Positions 32,485 through 42,797 of a stretch of DNA of 64,000 nt are shown piece by piece. A program made the translations under genes and the position numbers. How positions within the stretch are numbered: position 1 is the stretch's first letter; each line of letters starts with the position of its first letter. This DNA is from Gammaproteobacteria bacterium (GTDB lineage Bacteria > Pseudomonadota > Gammaproteobacteria > Steroidobacterales > Rariloculaceae): NCBI GenBank assembly GCA_036381015.1, contig DASVDR010000007.1, positions 1 to 64,000 on the forward strand. The letters run 5' to 3'. The notes under the pieces were generated by a model that was given only the letters and a program-made list of their open reading frames with translations, had not been told where the DNA came from and made no database searches.

Positions 32485-35406
32485 ATGCTGCTCACGCTGA
32501 TCGCCGCGCTGCCTTTCCTCGGCTGCGCTGCGGCGGCGCTCCTGCCGGCCAAAGCCCGCAACGCCGCGGCGTGGCTCGCGGGCGCGGTCGCGATCGCCTG
32601 CACGGTGCTCGTCGCGGGCCTCTACCCGGAGGTCACGAGCGGAGGCGTCGTGCGTACGGTCGTGCCCTGGCTCCCGCAGCTCGGGCTCGACCTCCACTTC
32701 CGAATGGACGGCTTCGCGTGGCTGTTCGCGCTGCTCGTCTCGCTGATGGGCGCGCTCGTCGTGCTGTACGCGCGCTACTACATGTCGCCGGAGGACCCGG
32801 TCCCGCGCTTCTTCTCGTTCCTGCTCGCGTTCATGGGCGCGATGCTCGGCATCGTGCTCTCTGGGAATCTGATCCAGCTCGTCGTGTTCTGGGAGCTGAC
32901 GAGCCTTACCTCGTTCATGCTGATCGCCTACTGGTACCACCTGCCGGATGCCCGGCGTGCGGCCAGGATGTCGCTGATCGTGACGGTCGGAGGCGGGCTT
33001 TGCCTGCTGCTCGGCGTGCTGATGCTCGGCGAGATCGTGGGCAGCTATGCATTGGACGACGTGCTGACCGCCGGCGATGCGATCCGCGCGCATCCGTGGT
33101 ACGACGCGGTGATCGTCCTCGTCGCGCTCGGCGTGCTGACGAAGAGCGCGCAGTTCCCGTTTCATTTCTGGCTGCCGCAGGCGATGACGGCGCCGACTCC
33201 GGTGTCGGCGTACCTCCACTCGGCGACGATGGTGAAGGCGGGCGTATTCCTGCTCGCCCGGCTTTGGCCCGCGCTCTACGGCACCGAGCTCTGGTTCTGG
33301 CTGATCTCGGGCGCAGGCGCGGCATCGCTCCTGATCGGCGCGTTCTCCGCGACGTTCCAGCGCGACACGAAGGGCGTGCTCGCGTACTCGACGATCAGCC
33401 ATCTCGGCCTGATCACGATGCTGCTCGGCATGAACAGCGAGCTCGCGCTCGTCGCGGCCGTCTTCCACATGATGAACCATGCGACGTTCAAGGCATCGTT
33501 GTTCATGGGTGCCGGCATCGTGCAGCACGAGACGGGCACGCGCGACATGAAGCGGCTCGGGGGCCTCGCACACTCGATGCCGCTCACGGCTACGGTCGCG
33601 ACGGTCGCGGCCGCGGCCATGGCCGGCGTCCCGCTGCTGAACGGGTTCTTATCGAAGGAGATGTTCTTCGAGGAATCGATCGTCGTCGGCGGTGCCACCG
33701 GGCTTCGCTTCACGCTTCCGGCGCTCGCGACCATGGCCGGCATCTTCAGCGTCGCCTATTCCGTGCGCTTCATCCATCAAGTGTTCTTCGGGCGCGGCGC
33801 CGCGGATCTGCCGCGCCCGGCGCACGAGCCGACGCGCGGAATGTTGTTGCCGAGCGCGCTCCTGGTCCTCGCGTGCCTGCTGGTCGGCATGCTTCCCGCG
33901 CGAACGATCGGTCCGATCCTCGAGACCGCGATGCTGTCTATCCTCGCCGGCAACTTGCCGGAGTACCGGCTCGTGGTCTGGCAGGGCTTCACGCCTCCGC
34001 TCCTGATGAGCGCCATCGCGCTCGTCGGCGGCACCGGCTTTTATCTGCTGCTCCACCGCCGCGGGCGCACGATGCAGCCGACGCCGCTGCTCTCCCGCTT
34101 GAACGCGAAACGCATGTTCGACGTGGCGAACGTCGTCGCCTTGCGCGGCGCCGCGCGCCTTGCGCACCTTTTCTTCACGCGGCGCCTTCAGTCGCAGCTC
34201 CTCGCGATCGTCGCGATCGCGCTCGTCGCCGGCGTCTCGGCGTTCGGGGCTGCGGGCTGGTCCGCGGGCGGCGGCCACTCGGCATTCGATCCGCGGTTCG
34301 CGCTGCTCTGGCTCGGCGGCGGCGCGTGCGCGGTCGGCGCCGCGCTTCAGGCGAAATTTCATCGGCTCGCGGCGCTGATCATGCTCGGCGTCACGGGCCT
34401 CGTTACGAGCCTGACTTTCGCCTGGTTCTCCGCCCCGGATCTCGCGCTGACGCAGGTGACCGTCGAGGTGGTGACGATCGTGCTGCTGCTGCTCGGGCTG
34501 CGTTGGCTGCCGCGCCGAATCGCGTTCGACGACCCCCGCCGGCGGACGCTTCGCGCGCGCGGGCGGCGAGCCCGCGACGCGCTTCTCGCGATAGCGGCCG
34601 GCGCCGGCGCTGCCGCGCTCGCGTTCGCCGTGTTGACCCGGCCCGGGCTGTCTCCGCTTCCGGCCTACTACATCAACAATGCTTTCGACGCCGCTGACGG
34701 CCGCAACGTCGTGAACGTGCTCCTCGTCGACTTCCGCGGCTTCGACACGCTCGGCGAGATCACCGTGGTCGCGATCGTCGCGCTGATCGTGTACGCGCTG
34801 CTGAGGCGCTTCCGTCCGGCGGCCGAAAGCGTCGATCTCCCGCGTGCGCAGCGCGCCGATCCCGCCCCGTCGACGGATGCACTCACGGACCCGCTGCCGC
34901 GGGGCTACATGAAGATTCCGGCCGTGCTCGTCCGCCTGCTCGGGCCGATCGCCGGGCTCGTATCGGTGTACTTCCTGCTGCGCGGTCACGACGCGCCGGG
35001 CGGCGGCTTCGTCGGCGGGATCATCATGGCGACGGCCGTGATCACACAGTACATGGTCGGGGGCACGATGTGGGTCGAATCGCGTCTGCGGATCCATCCG
35101 CAGCTTTGGATCGCGCTCGGGCTCCTCGCGGCCGGTGCGGCCGGCATCGCCGGATGGTTCGCATCGCAGCCTTTCCTGACGTCGCTCGCCGTCGATCTGC
35201 ACGTGCCCGTGATCGGCGACGTGCATCTGTCGAGCGTGCTGCTGTTCGATCTCGGCGTCTACATGCTCGTCGTCGGCGCCGTCGTGCTGATGCTCGTCGC
35301 GCTGGCGCATCAATCGCTGCGCAGCCCGCGCCGCGCGGAGGCGGCGATCGAGACGGCGCACGACGAGCTCTACGCGGCGAGCGAGAAGAGAGGAGCGGCC
35401 GGCTGA
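32485..35406 (+). CDS. mrpA: Na+/H+ antiporter subunit MrpA (A/B fusion)
   Basis: A 973-residue membrane protein of the Mrp/Mnh/Pha complex, a multi-subunit secondary Na+(K+)/H+ antiporter related to complex I. The first ~500 residues are NuoL-like, with the functional glutamate and lysine helices ('LVVFWELTSLTSFMLIAYW', 'LTKSAQFPFHFWLPQAM', 'SATMVKAGVFLLARLWPALYG'). The MbhD/E-like part follows, and residues ~805-960 are a fused MrpB domain ('VYFLLRGHDAPGGGFVGGII'). The A/B fusion is typical of Pha-type systems. Its TGA overlaps the mrpC ATG. Confidence 0.95.
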   Translation: MLLTLIAALPFLGCAAAALLPAKARNAAAWLAGAVAIACTVLVAGLYPEVTSGGVVRTVVPWLPQLGLDLHFRMDGFAWLFALLVSLMGALVVLYARYYMSPEDPVPRFFSFLLAFMGAMLGIVLSGNLIQLVVFWELTSLTSFMLIAYWYHLPDARRAARMSLIVTVGGGLCLLLGVLMLGEIVGSYALDDVLTAGDAIRAHPWYDAVIVLVALGVLTKSAQFPFHFWLPQAMTAPTPVSAYLHSATMVKAGVFLLARLWPALYGTELWFWLISGAGAASLLIGAFSATFQRDTKGVLAYSTISHLGLITMLLGMNSELALVAAVFHMMNHATFKASLFMGAGIVQHETGTRDMKRLGGLAHSMPLTATVATVAAAAMAGVPLLNGFLSKEMFFEESIVVGGATGLRFTLPALATMAGIFSVAYSVRFIHQVFFGRGAADLPRPAHEPTRGMLLPSALLVLACLLVGMLPARTIGPILETAMLSILAGNLPEYRLVVWQGFTPPLLMSAIALVGGTGFYLLLHRRGRTMQPTPLLSRLNAKRMFDVANVVALRGAARLAHLFFTRRLQSQLLAIVAIALVAGVSAFGAAGWSAGGGHSAFDPRFALLWLGGGACAVGAALQAKFHRLAALIMLGVTGLVTSLTFAWFSAPDLALTQVTVEVVTIVLLLLGLRWLPRRIAFDDPRRRTLRARGRRARDALLAIAAGAGAAALAFAVLTRPGLSPLPAYYINNAFDAADGRNVVNVLLVDFRGFDTLGEITVVAIVALIVYALLRRFRPAAESVDLPRAQRADPAPSTDALTDPLPRGYMKIPAVLVRLLGPIAGLVSVYFLLRGHDAPGGGFVGGIIMATAVITQYMVGGTMWVESRLRIHPQLWIALGLLAAGAAGIAGWFASQPFLTSLAVDLHVPVIGDVHLSSVLLFDLGVYMLVVGAVVLMLVALAHQSLRSPRRAEAAIETAHDELYAASEKRGAAG

Positions 35407-35750
35407 TGGAAGCGATCTACGCCCTCGCGATCGGCACACTGGTCGCCGCCGGCGTCTGGGCGCTGCTTCGGCCGCGTACGTTCCAGGTCGTCGTCGGGCT
35501 GTCGCTGCTCTCGTACGCGACGAATCTCTTCATCTTCGGCATGGGGCGCCTCGGCGAGAACCGGCCGCCGATCCTCCCCCCGGACGGGGGCGCCAGCCCC
35601 ACGCTCTACGCCGATCCGTTGCCGCAGGCCCTCGTGCTGACGGCGATCGTCATCGGCTTCGCGACGACCGCACTGTTCCTCGTCGTGCTCCTCGCGCTCC
35701 GCGGCCTCTCCGGCACGGATCACGTCGACGGGCGGGAGCCGGACCGATGA
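35406..35750 (+). CDS. mrpC: Na+/H+ antiporter subunit MrpC
   Basis: A 114-residue NuoK-like three-helix subunit. Helices: 'YALAIGTLVAAGVWALL', 'FQVVVGLSLLSYATNLFIFGMG', and 'ADPLPQALVLTAIVIGFATTA', the last with the family signature DPLPQALVLTAIVI. Translationally coupled on both sides: TGATG with mrpA and ATGA with mrpD. Confidence 0.95.
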   Translation: MEAIYALAIGTLVAAGVWALLRPRTFQVVVGLSLLSYATNLFIFGMGRLGENRPPILPPDGGASPTLYADPLPQALVLTAIVIGFATTALFLVVLLALRGLSGTDHVDGREPDR

Positions 35751-37444
35751 ACGTCATCGCGCCGCATCTGCCGATCCTGCCGATCGTCCTGCCGCTGCTC
35801 GCGGCCGGCGCGCTGCTCTTGGTGTCGGAGTCGCAGCGGACGGTGCGGCGCTCGATCGCGCTCGCGTCGATCGCAGGGCAGCTCGTGACCGCGTTGACGC
35901 TCCTCTACCTGACCACCGATTCGGTTCCGGAGATCTGGTCGCGTGGCATCGGGGTCTATTCGCTCGGCGCATGGCCTGCGCCTTTCGGCATCGTCCTCGT
36001 CGTCGACCGCTTGTCGGCCATGATGCTGGCCCTCGGCGCCATCGTGGCGCTCGCAACGCTCGTTTACTCGATGTCTCACTGGGATCGACCGGGGCAGCCG
36101 TTCCACCCGCTGTTTCAGCTCCTGACGATGGGCCTGAACGGCGCGTTCCTGACCGGGGATCTCTTCAACCTGTTCGTGTTCTTCGAGGTGCTCCTCGCCG
36201 CCTCCTACGGGCTCGTGCTGCGCGGCGTCGGCACGGTGCGGGTGAGAACCGGCCTCCACTACATCGCCATCAACCTCTTCGCATCGTTCCTGTTCCTGAT
36301 CGGGGTCGCATTGATCTACGGTACGGCCGGCACATTGAACATGGCGGATCTGCTCGGCCGCGTCCAGGCACTCGAAGCGGACGAGCGCGCGCTGTTCGAC
36401 GCGGGCGCCTGGATCCTCGGTATCGCATTCCTCACGAAAGCGGGGAGCTGGCCGCTGAACTCGTGGCTGCCGGGCGCGTACTCCGTGTCGATGGCGCCGC
36501 TCGCAGCCGGTTTCGCGATGATGACGAAGGTCGGCGTCTATGCGGTGCTGCGGATCGGCACGCTGCTCGGCGAGGACCAAGCCGCTGCCGCGATTCTCGG
36601 CGAGATCCTTTACTACACCGGGATCGTGACCCTCGTGTCCGGCACGATCGGCATGCTCGCGACCTTGCATCTCCGTCGTCTCGTCAGCTACTCCGTGATC
36701 GTCTCGTCGGGCCTCCTGCTCGCGTCGCTCGGCCTCGGCATCGAGGCGTTGACCGCGCCGGTGCTGTTCTATCTCGCGACGTCGGTCCTGACGACCGCGG
36801 CGTTTTTCCTGGTTGCGGGCATGACGGACCGGACGAGGCTCTTCTTCGACGCGGCCGGGGCCGAAGTGCCGAAGGCGCCGCCCGCCTCTTCGCCTGGCGC
36901 CGTCCCCGAAACGGGGACTCGCGCGCTGCCGGGCTACATGGGCTTCGGCGTGCACGAGCCCGATCCTTACGGGACCGAGGAAGAAGTCGGCACGCCTATC
37001 CCGATCGCGATCGCGTTTCTCGGCTCGATGTTCGTCTGCTGCGTGCTGCTCGTCACCGGCCTGCCGCCGATGCCGAGCTTCATCGCGAAGTTCGCGCTGC
37101 TCTCCACCGTGCTCGAGACGGCGCCCGCGGCCGGCGAAGCGGGAGCCGGGTGGGGGCTCGTCGTCGCGATCCTCGTCTCGGGTCTCGTCGGCATCGTCGC
37201 GCTGACGCGGATCGGGATCCGGCTCTTTTGGACCGTGACGCAGCGGCGCACGCCCCGGCTGCACGTCCTCGAAGCGTCTCCGGTCGCGTTCCTCGTGTTG
37301 CTCTGCCTCGCGCTCGTGGCGGCATCCGGCCCCGTGATGGGCTTTCTCCAAGCCACCGCGCGGTCGCTTCACGACCCGGGCACGTACATTGAGAGCGTGC
37401 TGTCGGCGCGATACGCGGACACCGGACGAGGGACACAGCCGTGA
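35747..37444 (+). CDS. mrpD: Na+/H+ antiporter subunit MrpD
   Basis: A 565-residue NuoM/N-like subunit with about 14 helices. The functional glutamate lies in 'LFNLFVFFEVLLAASYGLVL' and the lysine in 'FLTKAGSWPLNSWLPGAYS'; 'MTKVGVYAVLRIGTLL' follows. A hydrophilic insertion of about 70 residues near 370-420 (proline-rich, before 'TPIPIAIAFLG') is longer than in most MrpD proteins. Overlaps mrpC and mrpE by 4 bases each. Confidence 0.94.
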   Translation: MNVIAPHLPILPIVLPLLAAGALLLVSESQRTVRRSIALASIAGQLVTALTLLYLTTDSVPEIWSRGIGVYSLGAWPAPFGIVLVVDRLSAMMLALGAIVALATLVYSMSHWDRPGQPFHPLFQLLTMGLNGAFLTGDLFNLFVFFEVLLAASYGLVLRGVGTVRVRTGLHYIAINLFASFLFLIGVALIYGTAGTLNMADLLGRVQALEADERALFDAGAWILGIAFLTKAGSWPLNSWLPGAYSVSMAPLAAGFAMMTKVGVYAVLRIGTLLGEDQAAAAILGEILYYTGIVTLVSGTIGMLATLHLRRLVSYSVIVSSGLLLASLGLGIEALTAPVLFYLATSVLTTAAFFLVAGMTDRTRLFFDAAGAEVPKAPPASSPGAVPETGTRALPGYMGFGVHEPDPYGTEEEVGTPIPIAIAFLGSMFVCCVLLVTGLPPMPSFIAKFALLSTVLETAPAAGEAGAGWGLVVAILVSGLVGIVALTRIGIRLFWTVTQRRTPRLHVLEASPVAFLVLLCLALVAASGPVMGFLQATARSLHDPGTYIESVLSARYADTGRGTQP

Positions 37445-37938
37445 AGGACGCGATTCGGCGGCTCCCCCCGGTGCTCACGATCGCGCTCGCCGCGATGTGG
37501 CTGCTGCTGAACGAGTCCGCGTCGCCGGGGCAAATCGTCCTCGCCGTCGCCCTCGCCGTCGCGCTCGGATGGGCAAGCACGAACCTTCGACCGCTGCGTC
37601 CGCGCCTCCGGCGGCCGTGGGTCGCGGTGCAGCTCGCCGTGATCGTGCTCGCGGATATCGTCCGCTCGAACGTCCACGTCGCCGCGATCGTCCTCGGGCT
37701 CGTACGAGCCCGGCGCGTGCGGTCGGGCTTCGTGCACATTCCGCTCGAGCTTCGCGATCCGCATGCGCTTGCAGTACTGGCCGCGATCGTCACGTCCACG
37801 CCTGGGACCGTCTGGGCCGACCTCGCGCCGGACGGCAGCCGCCTCACTCTTCACGTGCTCGACCTTCGCGACGAGAACGCCTGGATCCAGTGGATCAAGC
37901 ACCGCTACGAGCGGCCGCTGATGAGGATCTTCGAATGA
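37441..37938 (+). CDS. mrpE: Na+/H+ antiporter subunit MrpE
   Basis: A 165-residue MrpE protein with two N-terminal helices and a C-terminal soluble domain ('IPLELRDPHALAVLAAIVTS', 'TPGTVWADLAPDGSRLTLHVLD', 'RPLMRIFE'). Its TGA overlaps an ATG that should begin mrpF, but that frame breaks after four codons. The functional mrpF and mrpG lie 12.6 kb away at 50.5 kb. The complex needs all subunits, so the split matters for expression. Confidence 0.93.
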   Translation: MKDAIRRLPPVLTIALAAMWLLLNESASPGQIVLAVALAVALGWASTNLRPLRPRLRRPWVAVQLAVIVLADIVRSNVHVAAIVLGLVRARRVRSGFVHIPLELRDPHALAVLAAIVTSTPGTVWADLAPDGSRLTLHVLDLRDENAWIQWIKHRYERPLMRIFE

Positions 37939-37950
37939 ACGCCGTCCTCG
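37918..37950 (+). repeat. Direct repeat, left copy, at the mrpE/mrpF junction
   Basis: 33 bases matching 50503-50535 with two mismatches; the central 24 (37923-37946, beginning GAGGATCTTCGAATGAACGC) are identical. It spans the end of mrpE and the first codons of mrpF. The paired repeats bound a 12.6-kb segment inside what should be one operon, so they look like att-type or duplication boundaries. Confidence 0.85.
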
Positions 37951-37970
37951 CCGCGGAGCGATCGTCGTAG
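37935..37970 (+). pseudogene. mrpF 5' remnant
   Basis: The ATG overlapping the mrpE stop opens 'MNAVLAAERSS' and ends after 11 codons. The intact mrpF at 50520 begins '[10 protein letters not shown]', so this is the first four codons of mrpF followed by unrelated DNA, marking the left edge of the inserted segment. Confidence 0.75.
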
Positions 37971-38094
37971 TAGGTAGCGCTCCCCTGTCGCACGTCGCGC
38001 CCGGCGGCGTACGCTCGTGGCTACACACACCTTTCCGCGCGGTCGCGTCGGCCTCGTCTTGGACGACGCAAGCGCGCTCTGCGAGGGAATCCCG

Positions 38095-38715
38095 ATGCAA
38101 ATCACCGACGTCCTGGCCCAGATGGGCGGTCTCCAGTCCATCGCACGCGAGCTCGGCATCACCGAGGAGCAGGCGGCACGCGGGACCAGCGCGCTCGCCC
38201 CGGCCGTGCTCGGCGGATTCAAGAAGCAGGCGCAGTCCCAGCCTTCGGGCCTCGAAGGTTTAGGCGGCATCCTCGGCCGCCTCGGCGGCGGCGAGTTGCT
38301 CGATGACGTGCTGGCGCCGAAATCGACGAACGTGAATCGCGGTAACAACGTGCTCGGGCAGATCTTCGGCTCGAAGGATGTCAGCCGCGCAGTCGCGCAA
38401 AACGCGTCGTCGCAGACCGGGTTGAGCCCGGACCTGCTGAAGAGAATGCTGCCGATGATCGCGATGATGGTGGCCGGCTACATGGCGAAGCAGGCGGGCG
38501 GAAGCGCCGCACGCCGAGGCTCGACCCGCGGCGGATTGGTCGGCCTCCTCAGCAGCTTCCTCGGCGGCAGTCGCCGTTCAGGCGCGCTCGGCGCGCCGTC
38601 GCGCCGCACGCGCGCGGGTGCCGAACCGGGAGCCGGCGGCTTCGCATCGATGCTCGACATGGACGGCGACGGCAACCCGCTAGACGACATCATGCGCACG
38701 GTAGGCAAGCGCTGA
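38095..38715 (+). CDS. DUF937 domain protein
   Basis: A 206-residue soluble protein beginning at ATG 38095 behind GAGGG. It follows the DUF937 (YidB-like) pattern: 'MQITDVLAQMGGLQSIARELGI', 'LAPAVLGGFKKQA', 'GLSPDLLKRMLPMIAMMVAGYMAKQ', ending 'DMDGDGNPLDDIMRTVGK', with a DxDGDGN calcium-loop-like tail typical of the family. Function is unknown. First intact gene inside the segment that splits the mrp operon. Confidence 0.85.
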   Translation: MQITDVLAQMGGLQSIARELGITEEQAARGTSALAPAVLGGFKKQAQSQPSGLEGLGGILGRLGGGELLDDVLAPKSTNVNRGNNVLGQIFGSKDVSRAVAQNASSQTGLSPDLLKRMLPMIAMMVAGYMAKQAGGSAARRGSTRGGLVGLLSSFLGGSRRSGALGAPSRRTRAGAEPGAGGFASMLDMDGDGNPLDDIMRTVGKR

Positions 38716-38753
38716 GACAGGCGGGCGGCAGCGACGCGCAGGGCGTCGATTCC

Positions 38754-40571
38754 TTACGCCCGGCGTTCGGGGATCCCTGCCCGGACGAGCGCGGCAAGCA
38801 ACGGCGCTCTCGTCGCCTCCTCCCGCTGCGGAAAGCTGCGCTGCAATATTTGCACGCTGTAGCCCGGATGACGCTCGAGCACCCAGCGCGCGTTGCGCCT
38901 GGCGTCGTCGGAGCGGCCAGCAAGCTCCAGGCACGCGGCAGCAATCGCATAGATGTGGAAATGGGCGTTCGCTTCCTGAGTCGCCCGCATCGCCCACGCC
39001 GCCGCCTCGTCGTAGCGCCCCCCTGGTTCGCCAACGAAATCGCGCGGCTCGATTTCATCGCGAACAATAGAGGGTCGAAAGGGCTCAAGCGCTCGGCCAC
39101 GTCCAGCGCTCGCAGCGACTCGTCGTCGATTCCTGCATGAACGCCGATGAAGCCCTTGGCGTAGTACGCCTGCGCGTAGTTGGGATTGATCGCGAGCGCC
39201 CGCTCGACGGCATTCAACGCCTGATCATGCTCCCTCGACAAGAAGAATGCCCGGCCGAGCGCCCAGTGCGCCATCGCATCGCCGGTACCGAAAGCCACGC
39301 TCCGTCGACCGGCTTCGAGCGCCTTGTCGATCTCGCTCTCGACGTCGTCGACTCCTCGCAAGAACGCCCGCGAGAAATGCGAGAAAGAAAGCCCCGCGTA
39401 TGCGCGAGAGAAGCGCGGATCATGGGAGATGGCGCGCCGGAAGAGCTCGTGCGCCGCTTCGTTGTCCTTGTCCGTGAAACGAAAGCAGTGCCAGAGCCCT
39501 CTATGAAAGCACTCCCAGGCCGTCAGGCTGCTCGGCGGCTTCAACAACGCCCGCTGCATCTCGGCCCGCTCGATCATGGGCTCGATCGGCGCGAGGACCG
39601 AGCCCGTGATGTCGTCCTGGACCTCGAACAGATCGTCCAGCGAGCGGTCGAAATGGTTCGACCATATTTCCGTGCCGCTCATCGCATCGAGCAACGAAAC
39701 GGTTACTCGCGCACGCTTGTCACTGCGCTGCGTGGAGCCCGTGATCAAGTAGCGAACGCCGAGCATTCGGCCGATTTGCTCCGGCGCGAGCCGCATTGCG
39801 CTGACCTTGGCTGCCGACTCCCTGGTGGTCCGGCGGAGGAGAGCCGCGGGTCAGTCTGTGCCACGCGAGGAGCAAATCCCGCTCCGGCTGCTTTTCGGCT
39901 CGATAGCGCGCGCGGACCTTCTCGAAGGCTTGCCGAGCTTCGTTCAACCCGACCTTCTCGACGACGACGGCGAGGTAATCGGCGTTGGCCGCGTCGTCCA
40001 ACGGCTCCAACGCGACCCGCTTGGCCGCCAACCGAAGTCGGGTGACCAACGGAAGCGAGCGATCCCCCACGAGCCTTTGCAGGAGCTTGGAATGCAGCTC
40101 GCGCAGCGCGGCGCGTTCGGTCTCGATCCACAGCTGAAATTGCACGCTGCCGAGGCCGTCGAGGCCCTTGAGACAGCCGTCCTCGAATTGCGTCTCGAGC
40201 TCCAACAGCGCGTCGGCGCCGGCCTCATCGAGGCCTGTCGCAAGCCGTTGCCGAAGCTCGGGAAGATCGACGGCAACGAGCTCGCGGTCGATGGAAACCG
40301 TATCGCGATCCGCTCGCAGACCGCAGGCGTCGCCGGCCCTCAGCAGCGTCCGCAGTCTCGACACGCTCCACCGCAGCGCGGCGCGCGGATCGTTCGGCAC
40401 GTCCCAGAGGAGCTCGCAAAGGTCCTCGCGGCGACGCACCCGATCGTGCGCCGCCAAGAACGCGAGCAAGCCGCGGGTCTTGCGCGAGCGCGGCAGCACG
40501 GCCGGAGCTCCGCCGCGGACCACGCGCAGCTCGCCGAGCAACTGAATATGGATCGGTTTGGGCGCGTCCAT
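38754..40571 (-). pseudogene. BTAD/TPR-type regulator, frameshifted
   Basis: From ATG 40571 the frame encodes a SARP-like winged helix and BTAD domain ('IQLLGELRVVRGG', 'RWSVSRLRTLLRAGD', 'ERDLLLAWHRLTRG'). It then shifts near 39800 into a frame with an adenylate-cyclase-associated pattern ('MLGVRYLITGSTQRS', 'FDRSLDDLFEVQDDITGSV') and TPRs; the usual 'AVLPFxNLS' segment between them is missing. A second shift occurs in a run of six C near 39025, after which 'MRATQEANAHFHIYAIAAACLE' restores TPR sequence to a stop at 38754. Two breaks plus a deletion make a pseudogene likelier than read error. Confidence 0.7.
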
Positions 40572-40660
40572 CGGCCGACGTCCGGAGTCGGCGTCCTCCG
40601 CATTGCCACGCACTTTTCGACGCTGCTTCAAACGCTCGCTCAAACCCCCAAGGCCCAAGC

Positions 40661-40801
40661 TTACACCCGTAGCGACGCGCTACTCGGCCGGAAGCCGGGA
40701 ACCCGATAAAATTTCAGCGCAACCTGGATATCGGTGACGGAAATCGTCGGAACCGCCCGACCGTACTTTATGCGAGAGACTTCAGATTCCTGAGTTGACA
40801 T
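40661..40801 (-). pseudogene. Truncated VOC/glyoxalase-fold gene
   Basis: From ATG 40801 the frame gives 'YGRAVPTISVTDIQVALKFYR', the first strand and helix of a bleomycin-resistance/glyoxalase (VOC) protein, normally about 120 residues. Similarity stops near 40708 and the frame ends at 40661. It marks the low-coordinate limit of the cassette-like region, next to the regulator remnant. The stretch 40802-41037 contains a weak attC-like pattern but no gene. Confidence 0.55.
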
Positions 40802-41037
40802 AGACTGCTCCAAGACTCGATCAGAGCCCCCTGCTTTTGGCGACGTAGATCGACAGCACCTGCTACCGTTGAGCGGAGCGGTGTCCGCAGTGCCATATCG
40901 GCTCGCCCGCTCGTTCGGCGTCATCGCCCGGCCTTGTCTCGTAGTCTCTCTGCGACCGCTTTGCGCTGGAGCCGTGTTGAAAATCGCACCGAACGTCTGA
41001 TGATCATGGCGCCTGACGGAGTGCATCGCTCGCAAGA

Positions 41038-41568
<531 letters not shown>

Positions 41569-41762
41569 AGTCACTTCCTTTGCTTGCAAGCTCCTCGCGC
41601 GGCGCGGAACGCTCGAGCACCTTCCTGACGGGCCGCCTCAGGGCGCGTGGTAGCGCCCCCACTCGATCTGCTACCAAAAAGCGGATCGGTTCTGCGCTGG
41701 TGAACACACCCGCCGCGAAGAGAAGACGAGCGAGCCGCCCGACATACGGGTGCACCGAAGGA

Positions 41763-42193
41763 TCAGCTCGCACCTTGCTCGTCGGCGGCAACGCAATCTG
41801 CCTCAAGCTCAACCAGCCAGCCAGGATTGATGAAACTGACGACCTGAACGAACGTGCATGCCGGGCGTATCCTCCCGAACACCTCTCCGTGTGCACGCGC
41901 GGCCTCTTCCAGCGAGCGATGTCCGTAAGCATGACCCGTGTGCGGATGACCGACTCTGCGGTGAGGCCCGTTTCCGCGATTGCTTGGAGAATAATGTCGA
42001 GACAGCGCCTGGTCTGTCCGTAGACGCTTCCCGGCGAGGCAACGCCGCCATCAGGCGCAATGGGCGCAGTGCCCGCAACGGCGACGAATGGGCCCATCCG
42101 AACGGCGCGAGAGAAGCCGATTTGGGGCTCGTGAGGCGACCCAGAAGATACGAGCTTCCGCCGCAGCGCCTTGTTAGGATGCGTCGCCTTCAT
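41763..42193 (-). pseudogene. RidA-family enamine deaminase, frameshifted
   Basis: The frame from 42193 gives RidA sequence ('MGPFVAVAGTAPIAPDGGVA', 'QAIAETGLTAESVIRTRVMLTDIARW') up to about 41912. There the reading continues correctly only after restoring one base ('TGGAAGAGG' for an expected TGGGAAGAGG): 'EEAARAHGEVFGRIRPACTF', 'VVSFINPGWLVELEADCVAA', ending at TGA 41763. A one-base loss, real or a sequencing error. The first 15 codons coincide with an attC-like remnant, so the real start may be downstream. The stretch 41590-41762 has a gene-like but unidentifiable fragment. Confidence 0.7.
42155..42187 (-). repeat. attC remnant (5' half)
   Basis: On the minus strand GCATCCTAACAAGGCGCTGC, as at the R''/L'' end of integron attC sites, starts three bases after the stop of the small membrane-protein gene. 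The matching GTTRRRY end is not found, so only half of the site is intact. Confidence 0.5.
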
Positions 42194-42549
42194 CTCAGAA
42201 GACGAATCAAAACGCCTGCCAATATCATGCCGATTCCGGCAAAGAGCGGTATGTCCGTGTACCGCAGCATCCGCTCGTCTGCAAGGCGTCCCCGCAAAGC
42301 CGGCTCAACAATGCGCTCTATCTCCTGCTCGTCTTCCAAGCCACGAACTGACAGTAAGACTCGCAACAGATTGAAACTGAATACCGAGATATTCGTGCCC
42401 AAGAAAAGAACGGCGCCCCAAAAAATAATCAGCGCGGGCTTGAGAAAGGCCGGAGCATTCTGAACGGGGTCATAAAAGAGGAAATGAGCGGTCGCAGACA
42501 CCAGGCCGCCCGCAAGCACTGCGATGAGTCTGGTAGTTTTCGTGGTCAT
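42190..42549 (-). CDS. Small membrane protein, cassette-borne
   Basis: A 119-residue protein from ATG 42549 with three hydrophobic segments ('TTRLIAVLAGGLVSATAHFLF', 'FLKPALIIFWGAVLFLGTNISVF' in parts, and 'DIPLFAGIGMILAGVLIRLL'). No family recognised. Its stop codon is followed at once by an attC half-site, the layout of an integron gene cassette; an attC-like sequence also lies upstream at 42690-42750. Confidence 0.65.
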   Translation of the reverse strand: MTTKTTRLIAVLAGGLVSATAHFLFYDPVQNAPAFLKPALIIFWGAVLFLGTNISVFSFNLLRVLLSVRGLEDEQEIERIVEPALRGRLADERMLRYTDIPLFAGIGMILAGVLIRLLR

Positions 42550-42689
42550 TGTTAATCGCGCCCGAAGCGGTGACAAGTATCTCGACTACTTCGATGCCAC
42601 TCGAAGAATCGGTACCCAGTTATGCCCCCTCACTGCGTCTCCACGCTTGGCAGGAGGGCTGCAGCCAAACCTTCGATTTCTCCATTTAG

Positions 42690-42750
42690 CTCGCGGCGTC
42701 GCGGCGACGCCGTATCACAGTCCGCCGCAAGGCGTGTTATATAGCGTCAC
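42690..42750 (-). repeat. Degenerate attC-like site behind the GST gene
   Basis: On the minus strand GACGCTATATAACACGCCTT starts an imperfect palindrome (GGCGTCGCCGCGACGCC at its core). The 5' R'' box is variant and the 3' R' box is not recognisable. Position, 48 bases after a gene stop and ahead of the next gene, fits a decayed cassette boundary. Confidence 0.45.
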
Positions 42751-42797
42751 TGTTTTGGTGCCAATGACCCCTTTCCGCCAGAAGCGAACGTCACCAA

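Noticed and set aside
33649-37372. Long minus-strand frames over mrpA and mrpD
   Set aside because: They mirror membrane proteins and give highly charged, repetitive translations; the Mrp subunits on the plus strand are unmistakable.
40820-40930. An additional attC site next to the VOC fragment
   Set aside because: GCCGAAC and a GAGCGG/CCGCTC pair occur, but the 3' box reads GGTAGC rather than GTTRRRY and the arms do not pair further.
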